A stretch of 64,000 bases of DNA from contig CM077600.1 in assembly GCA_039654915.1 (NCBI GenBank), forward strand, positions 78,455,992-78,519,991. Direction: 5' to 3'. Of this stretch, positions 35,200 through 47,620 are shown piece after piece. The translations under genes and the position numbers were made by a program. How positions within the stretch are numbered: position 1 is the stretch's first letter; each line of letters opens with the position of its first letter. Under the pieces are notes generated by a model. The model saw only the letters and a list, made by a program, of their open reading frames with translations. It was not told the origin of the DNA and made no database searches. The DNA is from Aquilaria yunnanensis (taxonomy: Eukaryota; Streptophyta; Magnoliopsida; Malvales; Thymelaeaceae).

Positions 35200-36659
35200 T
35201 CTTGAATTCCCTCACATTCTAGGGTTACTTCCAATCCAAGATTGACCTTACCTTTTCAGGATCCATGGGCAACCCTTGATCATTTATCACATGACCCAGA
35301 AATCCAATTTCTTGAGTCCAAAATTTGCACTTCCTTAGTTTTCCATAAAGCTTATGTTCTTGGAGCAAGCCAAGCACTACTTTTAGGTGTTCCTTATGAG
35401 TTTCCTCATCTTTAGAGTATACCAAAATATAATCAACAAACACTATCACAAAGTGGTCTGTCTAGGTGTGCTTTGAACACTCTCTGCATTAAGTCCATAA
35501 AGAATGCAGGTGCATTAGTAAGCCCAAATGGCATTACTGTATACTCAAAGTGTCCATACCTAGTCTTGAAGGTAGTGTTAGGTATGTCATCCTCCTTAAC
35601 TCTTAATTGGAAATATCCAGATCTTAGATCTATTTTGGAAAACACTTTTGCTCCTTTCGATTGGTCAAATAGATCTTCTATTCTCGGGAGGGCATACTTG
35701 TTCTTAATGGTCAAGGCATTCAGCTTTCTGTAACCAATATAGAGCCTGAGGGTTCCATCCTTCTTTTTCACAAACAATACAGGTGCTCCCCAATGAGACA
35801 CACTGGGTCTGATGAACCCTTTCTCAAGCAGTTCTTCTAATTGTTTCCTCAGCTCTATCATTTCAGGTAGTGCCATCCTGTATGGAGCAGTAGACACTAG
35901 TGCTGCTCCTGGTACCAATCTAATTTCAAACTCCACTTCTCTCAAAGGTGGCAATCTAGGTAGGTTTGTAGGGAAGAGCTTTGGAAAATCCTGAACTATA
36001 GGTATCTGCCTAAGTTCATTAGTTACTTGCTGGTCTTTTAGTTCCAGGCATTCATACTCATTATCTGGAGTGATTAGTTTCAATACCTTAATTTGATAGT
36101 CCAAAGCTAACTCTAGTGATTTATCCAATTCAAATGGTTCACAACCAGGCATTATTAACTGTCAAGCATGACAAACTATAATCACTTAATTCTCTCCTAG
36201 CCGGTTCATGCCCAATATCACATCATAATCATATGTGTCTAGCACTATTAGATATGCTCCCAGTTTCAACTTGTCTATTTGGATTTCACATTTTTCAACT
36301 ATGTGATATGCGAATAAAACTTCATTGCTAGCAGTTTTAACCAAGTACATGTTTGTCATGTATTTTACTTCTAGATTCGTGGTCTTAACCAAGCTAGTAG
36401 AAATCATAGACAATGAAGCTCCAGTATTAAATAGTGCAAATACTAACTGGCCATTAAGGTAAATGGTACCTTTCAGGGCCATCTTGGTAGTCCTTTGCTG
36501 ACTAGTCTCCTTGCCTGTAGTCTCAGCCTCTGGTGCCTCTTGCACCTTTCTGGAAGTCTTCAGCTGAAATACCCTACCAGGGGGTGCATTAGGCCTTTTT
36601 TGCTCCTGAGGTACTCTTTGTGCCTGCCTCCCTCCTAGAATGGGCACATTGGTCATCAT
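35200..36659 (-). pseudogene. protease and reverse transcriptase of element E
   Basis: 36659-36186 holds the protease, with LVFALFNTGASLSMIS: the active-site Asp of the usual DTGAS is Asn. 36152-35433 begins the RT with [55 protein letters not shown] and [20 protein letters not shown], then [16 protein letters not shown]. 35449-35225 carries [19 protein letters not shown]: the second Asp of the catalytic FVDD box is Tyr. It ends at GLPMDPEKVRSILDWK, just before the solo LTR. The family role is polyprotein cleavage and cDNA synthesis. Both active sites are changed, so this copy is dead. Confidence 0.88.
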
Positions 36660-36689
36660 CTAGGGCATTGGTATCTGCCCACCAGGTCC

Positions 36690-38186
36690 TCTGGGGGTAA
36701 ACCTCCCCAGCATTTTCCTGTCATCTCTTCACTTTGGGTAATGTCTCACCTAGTGATCTAGGGCTCCACACTTGTGACATCCAGCAGAAGTTTTGAAGCA
36801 TGGCTTGTTGCCATGAAATTTTCAACAAGTGTTTCACTGAGGACCATATTGCTGTGGTCCTTTTTCTTTCTTATTTCCCTTTCTTAGTCCACTAGGTTCG
36901 ACTTCCTCTCTCGGCCTTTTCTGTTGCCCTTTCTGGGATCCACTCCCACTTCCAGGTCCACTCCTGGTTTGTTCTTTGAACTCCTGTTCCAGTGCAATAG
37001 CACTTTGCATCATAGAGTAGTAGTCTCTGGCTCTTACTACTATGAGAATTTGTCTCAACTCAGGCCTCAAGCCTCTCAAGAATCTCTTGGTCTTCAACTC
37101 CTCTTGCCCATCATACCGTAGGGCATATCTGATCAAATTGTTGAACCTTTGCTCATATTCTAGAATACTAAGATCTCCCTATTCCAACTGATCAAATTCT
37201 ACTTGTTTCTGGTCCTTCCGAGCTTCACTGACATATTACTAGTGGAAGACCTGGAGAAAATCTGCCTACCTCATAGACTTTCTCCTGGCTAGTGGTCTCA
37301 TTTGGTTTCTCTCTTCTTAAGTTCTCTGCACTATTCTCCACTAGAGCTCTACATTACCTTCAAGTCTAAAGGTGGCTAGCAACACCTTCTGGGTGGAGGA
37401 TACATCCATCCTCTAAAAAATTTCCTCCACTTGGTACACCCAAAATTTAGCTTCATCAGGGACACAGCCACTGCTGAAAACTGGAGGTTTTAGTGCCTGG
37501 AACCCCTCCAGCTGGCCCTCCTTTAGTCCACCTCTTCTAGACCTATCTTCTCTCACTTCCATGTTTTGGCCTCCACCTCTAGCTGACCTACCTCTGGTGG
37601 TCACCTCTGTAGGAGGTTCAGTCCTCCTTGAATATATGTAGCCATCTAGCTCCACTATATCTGGGTTATCCTCATCCTCCTCTTCAGTTCTGGGATCTTG
37701 TCTAACTTCATATCTCAGTCTTCTAGCTCTTGGGTGCCTCCTCTCCTCATCATCTTCTTCTTCTTCCTGATTCCCTCCATTTTTATTGGACTGGTCATAA
37801 TTTACTGGCTCTTAGCCATGCCTTCTCCTTCTTCTTCTACCCTTAGCCTCAAAGTTCTCTCCTATTCCTACTTGCTCTAGACCTTCCTGAGACTAGGCTT
37901 GGCCTCTAGCCAAGGCTTACATTCCCACTACAAGCTAAGCTACAGTAGCCTACAGTATTTCTATCATCAGTTCCATCCTATCATGTCTTCCTCTGCTGGG
38001 TCCAGGTACTTGTAACCTGGCATTTGGCTCTTCGGCCAAATTAGGCTCATTGGCCTCTGCGTGCCTCTCAGGCATATCTATATGGATTCCATCTCTAGGA
38101 TGGGCTACTGTGCCTTCTTCCTGTACCAAGGATTCTCTTTCCCTACCTCTAGTTCTCTTCCTGCACTTTAAGATGCAACTATGCAC
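36690..38186 (-). pseudogene. gag of element E
   Basis: Broken into short frames. 38186-37950 is basic/acidic N-terminal sequence. 37655-37413 ends in FSSGCVPDEAKFWVYQVEEI. 37136-36834 has ALRYDGQEELKTKRFLRGLR and ALEQEFKEQTR, the retrotransposon gag core end, then a Gly/Ser/Lys-rich linker. Near 36770 a zinc knuckle reads CHKCGALDH, then a stop, then RHYPK: the last Cys is Tyr. Gag normally forms the particle. The assignment rests on position and the knuckle. Confidence 0.75.
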
Positions 38187-38269
38187 ATATGCTCAATAAG
38201 TACAAGTCTTATATAATCCTATGTAGGAACAACTCTAGGCCAACCACTTTCCTTAATCAGAACTATAAA

Positions 38270-38287
38270 CCTCAAGCTCTGATACCA
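38270..38287 (-). other. primer-binding site of element E (tRNA-iMet)
   Basis: The minus strand reads TGGTATCAGAGCTTGAGG, with the first 12 bases matching the 3' end of plant initiator tRNA-Met. Nine bases separate it from the LTR at 38297. Confidence 0.85.
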
Positions 38288-38296
38288 AACAAAGCC

Positions 38297-40410
38297 TATC
38301 ACACCACACATAGGCCCCAGCCTGTGCACTCTCAGTGCCACTCACCATACTACCCAGAAAGTTATTAAACACTTATGTTACTAAATGTTATGAATCTCTT
38401 TTAGTTACGGCCAACTTTCTTTTAGGTAGTTTAAGTCTTATTTTGTTAAGCTTAAGGCCTGGTAGGTGCCCCAGGAGGCTTATTGAGTTGATTTGTACAT
38501 TTACTTGCAGTTTAAGGCAAGGCCCATGACACTAACTTGCAACACAAGCGAGGCTACATCAATAACTTGCAACACAAGGCAAGGCATACACTTATATATC
38601 TTTAAATGTCAAGCATGTGTGCTCATCAAGTGTGCTATTCCAATGCATGACAACCAAGAAGCCCACATCTTTACAAGTTTTGAAACCAAGTTTTTCATGC
38701 TGATGAGTATTCAGCCAAGTAAAGATCACAACAGGTTTATCTCACAAAGGTAATTCCAATAACTCATAAACATTTATCCATCTAAACATAAGCATAGCAT
38801 AACCTAACATTCAACCATCCAACATATATACATCAAAACCAAGTTCAACCGAGGCTAATTATACACACAAAAGAGCCAACATACAGGTACTACTAACTTG
38901 GCAACATACCAAGAGTACCCATAGTCTAAAATAAACCAAAGTTATGCATTACAAGTCCACGGTACCTATAACACCCAAGAAGTACCTTAGTGGTACAATA
39001 CAAGATCAAACACTGGAGTACAAGACCTATGGCCAAGTTCATGGTCATGAATGCAAACCACCACACTAGAGTCCAAGAACACACATCCGTCTCTCTCACT
39101 TAGATAAGTCCCACAATCTACACAAGGCCTGCAAAACTCAATACATAAGTTTCGGGCAAATTCCATAAGACTTGCACATGTACTTAAACAAGCCAAGTTT
39201 TGGTTTTGGCACATACCTTGTCAATAGTGTACTAAATTAGTACACAAGCAACAACAACAATATTGATCACTCAAGCTCAATACCTTTTCCTGAAACATAA
39301 TCAATAAGGGCATGAGTACTAATACTCAGTAAGGTTCATTACAACTCATATTGAGTTTATTTAGTTAAGCCAAAAGCTTAACCATAAGCATAACCTAACC
39401 TGCAAGAAAGACATGAAAACAAGGAAAAGACAAGCATAATACATGTACAGATATACTACCGGAGACATATAAGCATGATAATACTAACTACAAGGGTTAG
39501 CAAGCACAATCAAGCAAACAAGGCACAAAACTCACACACACACCATATTTTTCTTCTCGGCCGAAACCACTAGCAAGTACATATCTATTTCTTGCACTCC
39601 AAGCATTCCCATTACAATTCTCCAATCCACTAGAGCTCCAAGTTCAAGAGTAAGATGGCCGACTTACTAAGAACTTAAGTACTTGCCATTAAATGGACTA
39701 GCTAGCCAAACCATATGAACCCGAAAGTTCAGCCACATGCCCATCTAGTAGACTAAGATCACATAGCATAATTTACTATCACTTAGATGCCATTAATCTA
39801 CTTGAACATGGAATTATACAAAAATCAAGTAGAATCATGAACCTTACCCCTAAAAATCGCAAGCTTGAGCTCTCAGCGAACCTTGACACTCCAAGATCAA
39901 TCTTGGAACTTCAATCTAAGGTTGTCTAGTGCTGAAACTACCAACTCCTAGCTTGATTCTTCCATTCGAGCATCAATGGTCACCAATTTGCCATGAATCT
40001 GAAACTTTCAACCCAAGAACAACGAAGAACTTGGCTTGATTTTTGAAGATGGTGTTTTGACCAAAATGAATGAGTTTCAGCTTAAGTAGGAGCATGCATA
40101 CCCGACCAATGCCACATGTACAATAAAAATGCTCTAGTGCTGCTCTCGGCTTAAAGAAAACTACATGGCTTAATCTCTCCTTCCACTAGTATTAGTGGTA
40201 CTAATAGCACCCGAAATATCTTTCAATTTAGTCCTTAATCTTTATTTTCCGTCATTAGCCACATATTCATTTTCCATGTACATTTTGAACCTGAATGTCC
40301 TCGACTTTACACATGCACCACTATTCACAATTTTATTGAGTCCTTCATGTGTATTTCATATTTCCCTTGCATTTTTGGCCTGGGCCAAGCACTGAGGGAT
40401 GGTCCTGACA
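38297..40410 (-). repeat. 5' LTR of element E (2114 bp)
   Basis: Ends are TATCACACC (the terminal TG has become TA) and GGTCCTGACA. The right edge meets the ATAGG duplication at 40411-40415. It is the promoter-bearing LTR of E by its position next to the PBS. Confidence 0.92.
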
Positions 40411-40415
40411 ATAGG

Positions 40416-40597
40416 AGCCTCCTTTTCCTTGCCCTCTTTCTTTTTTGTTTAGGGAGTTCTACACGTTGTACTTTTCATAATGAAATGTTAATGAAATGGA
40501 ACTTTTGTTTCTTCAATATTTTGACTAAGTTCCTGACTAATATGACCTCTGATATTGTCTTCGTCATTCGGCGTTTTAACCATCTTCAGCTATAAGT
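40416..40597. other. remnant of element C between E and S2
   Basis: Spacer that followed the antisense gene of C. It has a T-rich stretch like the one after the B gene (19688-19760) and AATGAAATG repeats that could act in 3'-end formation. No gene. Confidence 0.6.
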
Positions 40598-40602
40598 CAT
40601 AT

Positions 40603-43256
40603 TGTTATGGACCTCCTAGTAGTCAGCACTCCCGAGAGAGGTAAAATGTTCTAAATTAAGTTTAGAACTTTAATTTCAAGTTTACAATGCTAGAATAAAG
40701 GAGTTACAAAAATTCACTAAGTTCCAAGGAGGTTTAAGCACTAGATGAGGAGCAGGGGCAAAATGGTAATTTTGCATCCTGAGTAACCGGGCGGGGTCCC
40801 AAGTGTTTTAAGTTAAGTTTTGTAAATTAACCTTTAACCTTAACTCAAACTTGAAACAATAACAAGAATTAAGCAAGAAATGAGCATGTGTTAAAAGATG
40901 GGGGTTTATGTGTTTAAGGGTTGTAACTTGGATGGCTTAAGGGGTTAAGTGAGGGTTTAAGAAGGGAAAGGTGGCTAATGGCTGCCATAACCACGTTTTC
41001 CCCTCTCAAGCACTCATTTCTCTCTCAATTCAAGCTAGAAGTCAAGTGATCTTGATTCCTAGAGTTGCCATCCAAGGATACCAACCAAGAGGAACTTGTT
41101 TCAAGCTAGAAAACAAGGTTTGGAGGCTTGGAAGCACGATTTCTCTACTCCCCTATTTTTGATACGTGGTAAGCATTGTGTTCTTGGTTAATTCTATCTT
41201 ATTTGAGTGAATTGAGGCTTGGGTTTTGGTTAGAGAGGAAGATTGTGATGTTTGGTGCTTTGGTTTTGATTGGAACTTAGGTGAGGATTTCTTGCACTTG
41301 GTTGCTTGAAAAGAGGAGTGATTCTAGCTTGTATCTTGGAGTTGAGGTAAGGGAGTAGTGTTTATAAGCTTGAACAATGCTGTGGCTTGAGTTTGTTGTA
41401 AGAAATTGATTGAAATTAGCCATAGCATTGAGTATGAGTTTTGGTTGAATTGTGGTGAACTATGAGGTTTGAGGAAGATTTGATGATGTTATAGAGCATC
41501 ATTAATGGCATTGTGATAGTTGGTTATGTTCCTTGCAACATGAACTAAGTGTGTGTGAAGTTTGGTGGCTTTTTATGCATGTTTGATATGTGTACTAAGT
41601 AGCCAAAGGTCATAGCAGCAAAATGCGTGCCAATTCTGCAGTTTCACAGATTGGCGACGCGTCGCCAAGAGGTACCCATAATTGGCGACGCGTCGTCAAT
41701 TGGAAAAAGAACCACAGAACGTCGACAACTGTGGCGACGCGTCGCCAAGACAGCATTGGAGACCCGATTTTGTTTTCAGCATAACTTTTCGCTCGGGTGT
41801 CCGATTGAGGTGATTCAAAGTTCCATGCGAAGCTAAGGGGGAGTACTATCACTTTCAACTTTTAGAAAAATCTAAAATGCCCGATATTTAAATTTTTTTT
41901 GAATCAAAGTGAGGGTAATTTTGAAAGGCAGAATTTTCCACATTTTGCTAGGATGATTAAGGTGAGTCCCAAAGGGGTCCTTTAGGTACCTTGGGCCTCA
42001 AGTATGCCGGGGGTACTTTGAGACTTCCTAAAGTACCTCGAGAAGTGGGAGTTTCCTTGAGTTTTGAAAAGTTTTGAGGTTACTTGTTGAGTGAGCAAGG
42101 AAACTAAGTTGCAAGCGAATATAACCAAGTGTCATGAGCTTGAGGTGTAAGTTTTAGAACCCTTGGCAACCTGGAAGTGTTGAAAATCATGGGGTTGTAA
42201 GGAGAGGCTTCAAATGCATCGAGGTTTTGAGGTTTAATAACCTAGTTACATAGTTCTCACCACAATTCTCCTGCACAACAAAGTTAAGGAGAGGTTATAT
42301 AATAAGTCAGGCGTAAGCTAAGGCTTACGAGGCACAAGTCGAGGGCTAGACTTGTGAGCCACGGAGTGACGCCCGTGAGAAAGTAAGAAAATTATGTGAG
42401 GAGTGGTCCTTCGGGATCCAAGCATGCGTATCCATATATTTACATATATGAAAGGTCCCTCACACTGCGAGAGCCAGCAGAGAGTATGCATGAGTTATTT
42501 CATATCTGTCCACAGTTTTACTGTTGGTACATGAGGTTACCCCTTACTGAGAATCTTGGATTCTCACCCTTACTATTTTGTTGTGCAGATACAGAAGGAG
42601 TCGGGCCGAGTGACCGTTGATGGTTACTCTGGTAGTAGTTTTTGGTGCACAGGTAGAACACCTGAGTTTTGTTGATTCTAGTACTTATTGTTTGGATGCT
42701 TGTTGGTCTTGCACAGTACTAACTAAATTGCTCATTGGTTACAGAGCCTAGTGCACATTGGACATAGTCAGGCATAACTAGACCTAGTGGGGTCCAGAGG
42801 AGTCTCTAAAGCTCACCACTGGGATTCACATCCAAGGTGGGAGTTAGTATGAAAAGATCTCAGTAGAGGATTTTGTATGTGTACATAGTACTCTAGTTGC
42901 CTCCCTAGTTATGAAATGAAGGGTCATGGACTCTAGCATTGCTTTCTGGGCGGGGGCATTAGCTACTATATGTATGAATGCTCACGCATGTTGCTATGTG
43001 TAGTTAACTCATATAAAGGTTGATTTGTATGCTTTGACTGCTCTACTTGTTTTATATGAAAAATTGTGGCCACATTAACATTTTATGGTTTTAAATAACC
43101 CGTCAAAGCATAAAGAGCATGCATATTGCATATTCTAGGATAATCAACTAGTGACATGGATTTAATCCGCGCACATATCAATAAGTCCAACTGCAATCCG
43201 CCGTGAGACCAAGTTCTCACAGGTGTCCTGGGCAGGGGCCAGGGACGGCCGTGTCA
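40603..43256 (+). repeat. solo LTR S2 (2654 bp), same family as S1
   Basis: Starts TGTTATGGACC and ends GGCCGTGTCA, as S1 does. It is flanked by CATAT (40598-40602) and GATAT (43257-43261), a duplication with one mismatch. No internal sequence remains. Blocks shared with S1 include GGGGCAAAATGGTAATTTTG (40754), the palindrome array and the AATCCGCGCACATAT block near the end. It is inserted in element C between the antisense gene and the tandem-repeat spacer. Confidence 0.87.
41651..41747. repeat. three copies of an 18-bp CpG-rich palindrome in S2
   Basis: TTGGCGACGCGTCGCCAA (41651-41668, perfect palindrome), TTGGCGACGCGTCGTCAA (41682-41699, one change) and TGGCGACGCGTCGCCA (41732-41747, perfect). 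S1 has two eroded copies at the matching place. They may bind a dimeric factor; function is unknown. Confidence 0.8.
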
Positions 43257-43261
43257 GATAT

Positions 43262-43640
43262 TATTCTTGTAAAGACTTAGAAAGTTAGTCCCTTTGAAGG
43301 TTTGACAACCATCTTCGGTCAACCTTCTTTGGAAACTTGGCTTTCAAGAATAGGTAAGTACCTTTGGCACCAACCGTATTCGGTCGATCACCTTTGATTA
43401 AACTTAATTTATGCAAAAATAGTTAAGCACCTTCGGAATCAGCCATATTCGGGAATGGCCATATTCCATCTTCGGCATAAACCATGTTCGGGTGACTACC
43501 TTTAACAAAAATCAGACAATTTTCCTCATGCACTTTCGGAAACAACCATATTTGGTTTTCTCCTCCTTCAGCACAAGCCATGTTCAATCAGTCACCTTTA
43601 GTGAAGTAGTATAATTTTTCCTTTGAAAATTTTCCGAAGT
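43262..43640 (-). repeat. degenerate tandem repeats in the spacer of element C
   Basis: Variants of a unit containing ACCTTCGGAATCAGCCATATTCGG recur near 43372, 43431 and 43521, and CACCTTTGAT/CACCTTTAGT near 43403 and 43595. The copies are diverged, with period roughly 60-90 bases. The position, between integrase end and antisense gene, equals that of the array in B, though the sequence differs. Confidence 0.55.
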
Positions 43641-45098
43641 GTAGAATGTTTTCAAAGATTCTGAATGCCATGTATTTTTCAATTCTCCATCTTTGGTATC
43701 ACTGAGCTTGTAGACTCCTGGACGAACTTCCTCGAGGACCAAATAAGGTCCATCCCAATTTGCCCAAAGTACTCCATAAGATGGTTTTCAGGGTTCGAAT
43801 TCAGCCTTTCGGAAAATGAGGTCTCCTTTCTTGATTCCTTTACGCTTGACATGTAGGTTTGTAGCAACGGCAACTCTTTGCTGAAAGGCTTTTCTTCTGA
43901 GTTTAGCCATCTCTCTATATTCGTCAACCATGTCCAACTTGGTTTGTAACCCAATGTGGTTCCCTTCTTTGTTGAACACCTATATTCTAACATATGGCTG
44001 TACAACTTCAACAGGGATAATGGCCTCTGTGCCGAAGATGAGTGAGAAGGTTGTCTCTCCTGTGGCCCTTTTAGGAGTGGTTCAGTAGCTCCATAGCACA
44101 CTTGGAAACTCTCCTGGCCATTTTCCCTTTCCTTCTTTCAACCTTTTTTTTAGACCATCTTTTATCATTCTATTGGACACTTCAACTTGTCCATTGCTCT
44201 GAGGGTGGGCGACTGGGGCGAAGTGCAATTTTATCCCGAGGTCAGCAGTGAATTCTTGGAAACCCTTATCGGTAAACTGTGAACCATTATCAGCTACTAC
44301 CACCCTCGGTATGCCAAATATGGGTATGATGTTCTTCCAGACAAATCTTTGTATATCCTTTGCAGATATCTCTGCTAAAGGCTCTGCCTCGATCCACTTG
44401 GTGAAATAGTCTACTGCTACTGTGCAGAACTTCACTCCTCCTGGAGCTGTTGGAAGAGGTCCAATTAGGTCAATACCCCAAACAGTGAAGGGGCAAGGAT
44501 AGTTTGCCAAAGTTATCACTTCCAAGGATAGTCTCTAGATGGAAGCGTGTCCTTGGCACTTGTCACATTTCTGGGTAAACTGCCTCACATGCTTCCTTAA
44601 GGTAGGCCAGAAATATCCTTGGCAGAGTAGTATCCCAACAAGGGCATCAGTTTTTATGTGTGAACCACAGGACCCCTTATGTACTTCTTTGAGAACCGTC
44701 TCTATATCCTCTTCGCTGACACACCTCTACAACAGACTAGCGTACCCTTGTCGGTACAACTCTTCTCCGATCAAGAAGTATCTTCTTGAGCGCTTTCGCA
44801 CTTTAGCAGCTTCAAGAGGATCTTCCAGGAGTTCCGAAGTTATAAGGTACTTCTTGATAGGATCTTTCCACCCTTTGTCGGAGGTTTCTATGCACATTAC
44901 TACTATGCTTGGTTGATACAACACTTTGATGGATTTCTTTGATTTGGCCAGAGTATCTGCCTCCATATTATCTCATCGCAGTATGTTTTCTATATGTACC
45001 GTGTCAAACTCCTGGATAAGATTTTTCATGAGGTCATGGTACTTTGCCATGTTTGGGTCCTTTGTACCATAGTCCCCCGCCATCTGTTGGACCACTAA
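43640..45098 (-). pseudogene. integrase region of element C
   Basis: 44525-44082 encodes the DDE core with WGIDLIGPLP, VADNGSQFTDKG and NGQVEVSNRM, all three catalytic residues present. A TGA follows WSY where A and B read Arg. 44101-43679 and 43979-43788 are the C-terminal part in different frames (AKLRRKAFQQRV), ending near 43640 in LKNTWHSESLKTFY. 44966-44727 is the N-terminal linker (GWKDPIKKYLI, RYFLIGEELY). The zinc-binding region near 44600-44720 has stops. Non-functional. Confidence 0.83.
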
Positions 45099-45941
45099 TT
45101 AAGAATTGCTGTGGGCCTTCAGATTCCTCATACCCACTATTTTTGCTAGCTGCAAGCCTGCTATAAGGGCTTCATATTCTGTGACATTGTTGGTGATATT
45201 GAATCCGAATTTGATGGTTTTCATGGCTTTCATACCTTTGGGACCACGGAGGATTACTCCAGCTCCTTGATGTTCGGAACTAGAGGCTCCATCAATAAAG
45301 AGTTTCCACTCAGGCTTATCATTTTTTAGGCCCTTCGAGGTATCTTCAGTTTTTGGTACTTCAGAGATTAAGTCTGCCAATGCTTGGGCCTTTATTGCCT
45401 TTCTCGGCTCATAGGTAATGTTGTATTCACCGAGCTCATTGCACCACTTTGATAATCTCCCCGAGTGGTCTACCTTTCTCATGATATCTTGAAGAGGTAG
45501 GTTACTTTGGACAATGATAGGGTGTCCTTGGAAGTAAGGCCGCAGCCTCCTGCTTGACAACAGTAGAGCGTAGATGGCCTTTTGTAGGAAAGGGTACCTA
45601 ACTTCAAAATCGTGCAAGGACTTCCTTACATAGTATACTAGCCACTGTTTTCCTCTCTCCTCCCTTACCAATACCGAACTTACGGCTTTTTTGGTAATGG
45701 TGAGGTAGAGGATGATAGGTTCTCCTCCCAGTGGTTGTCGAAGTGTCGGCAGACGGGTTAGGTAGCTCTTAAGTTCGTCCCAAGCCTTATGGCAGTCTTC
45801 ATTCCATGGATGTTCCTCGGAGCCGAGGTCATCTTCATTCTTTGCTGCTTTGGTGAGCACCTTGAAGAATGGTCGGCACCAGTGCCCGTACCTGGAGATG
45901 AACCTGCAAAGGGCCGTGATTCTCCTAGTAAGCCTTTGCAC
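45099..45941 (-). pseudogene. RNase H and archaeal-type RNase H of element C
   Basis: A 280-codon open frame from the RT connection (MQRLTRRITALCRFISRYGH) through the first RNase H (QWLVYYVRKSLHDFEVRYPF) to the second one. The second has Asp in FIDGASSSEHQGAGV, Glu in NVTEYEALIAG and, at the third site, AHSNS, where A has AHSDS: the catalytic Asp is Asn. It ends at a stop right there. Confidence 0.85.
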
Positions 45942-45962
45942 ATCCTTGGTTGGCGTGGGAGT

Positions 45963-47050
45963 TTAGAATCCTAGCAAGGCTTTAACCTTTTCTGGGTTGG
46001 AATCAATACCTCTCTTGGATACCATAAACTCAAGGAATTTGTTAGCTGTCACCCCAAACACACATTTCCCGGGGTTAAGACGGATCCCAAAATTTTGAAG
46101 TTGGTTGAATGTTTCCCCTAAGTCTACAATATGACTACCAGGTTGTTTGCTCTTGACTATCATATCATGTACATATACTTCTACATTTCTCCCAATTTGG
46201 GAGCTAAATGCCTTGTTCATCAGCCTTTGGTACGTTGCTCTCGTGTTTTTAAGGCCAAAGGGCATTCTCACGTAGCAGTAGGCACCGACTTCGATTATGA
46301 ACGCGGTTTTGTCCTCATCTTAGGGATTCATTTGAATTTGGTGATACCTACTGAAGGCATCGAGGAAGCTAAGTAGACCAAATTCGGCAGTAGAGTCTAC
46401 CAATTGGTCTATTGGTGGCAAAGGGTAGGAGTCCCTCGGGCAAAGGTCATTTATGTTTCGCAATTCGATACACATCCAGAGCTTATCACTCCCTTCCTTG
46501 GTGGCAACAAAGACGTTACTAAGCTACTCGGGGTACTTGACCTCCCTTATTATGCCCACCTCCATTAATCATCGAACTTCATTTTTGACAAAGTTGTTTT
46601 TAAGCGCCAAGAGGCTACATTTTTTTTGCCGAACAGGCTTCACCTCTGGACGCGCTTTAAGACAATGTTGGATTATACCTGGATCCACCCTAGGCATATC
46701 ACTCGGAGAGTAAGCAAACAGATCATTGTTCACTAATAGAAGGGATACAAGCTTTTCTTTATCACCTTCGGCTAGTTTTTTCCAAACTCGGGTACTTCAG
46801 CCAGGGACAAGCTCTGCATCCTCGGTTTCTATTTTTTCAGAGTCACTTTTTTCTCCTTTCATTGCCTCTTCTCCAGCCATGCTTTTTTCATTCAAAGTCT
46901 GCGCATGAACTTTTTCTGAGCTCTGTCTTACCTTCATGAAAAATTTCCTTACTTTAAACTAATCAATGAATATTGCCGTGTCCCCATCCTTTGCGCCAAA
47001 GGTGACCATTAGGTACTTCACATATGGGCGAACGTGAAGATTTCCTTGTG
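45963..47050 (-). pseudogene. reverse transcriptase of element C
   Basis: 46271-45963 carries MRMPFGLKNTRATYQRLMNK and EVYVHDMIVKSK: the catalytic YVDD is YVHD. Further upstream in the same region LWMCIELRNIND and SFLDAFSRYHQ can be read near 46470 and 46360, with a stop near 46321 between them. The downstream end LLGF* is where A has the TGA and B reads LLEFRTPAT. Dead enzyme. Confidence 0.82.
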
Positions 47051-47620
47051 TCTGCCTTCCAAGGATGGCATTGTATGAAGAAGGAACATCTATGATAATG
47101 AACCTCGTCATTGTGGAGCTAAAGAGCTCTTTCTTGTCCTAAACCAAAGTTCCCCTTAGCATCAAGGGTAGATCGATCCATCCGAGCACAGAGAGTTTGG
47201 AGGGACCTACGCTAAAGGTAGGGGAGGTAACAGGTTTAAGATCACGCTTGGAGATGCCTAAATTTGGCAACAAGTAGGAGAAAAAATGTCTGCATTGGAG
47301 CCATCATCGATGAGCACTCTTTTCATGTACCAATTCCCTATCCTTGCCATGATCAGGAGAGGGTCGTCATGAGGGATGAGGGAACTTCACAGTAGACCCA
47401 TCTTTCTGAACAAGCTTGTTTGCCGGTTTCTGAACTCCATCATCGATGTTTCTCAAACTTTTCTTTTTCTCTCGGCTGAGGGTATCCTAGTGGGGATTAT
47501 TTGGATCATTCCAGCCGAAGGTGGTGGATGCTTTCTGGGACTTCAGTTCCGATGTTGGTCAGAGTCATAGTCCTCATCTTCTCCTTTCCTCTCTTCGTCC
47601 TTCCTTCCTTTTGGGGATGG
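47051..47620 (-). pseudogene. protease region of element C
   Basis: The minus strand near 47325-47287 reads VLIDDGSNADI, the DDGS active-site block seen in A and B. SYNAILGRQTQG-like sequence lies near 47050-47090. Stops and small shifts (near 47140 and 47280) split the frame. Confidence 0.75.

Larger units (their letters stand above)
29537..40410 (-). mobile_element. chromovirus (Del/Tekay-type Gypsy) element E, inserted in C
   Basis: A minus-strand element of 10,874 bp with LTRs of 2107 bp (left, 3') and 2114 bp (right, 5'), flanked by a perfect duplication ATAGG (29532-29536 and 40411-40415). A tRNA-iMet PBS and a polypurine tract are in place. Domain order is gag, protease, RT, RNase H, integrase, chromodomain. 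Long LTRs, the iMet PBS and a C-terminal chromodomain point to the Del/Tekay clade. All frames contain stops, and key catalytic residues are changed. A foreign solo LTR splits the RT/RNase H region at 33781-35194. Confidence 0.92.
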
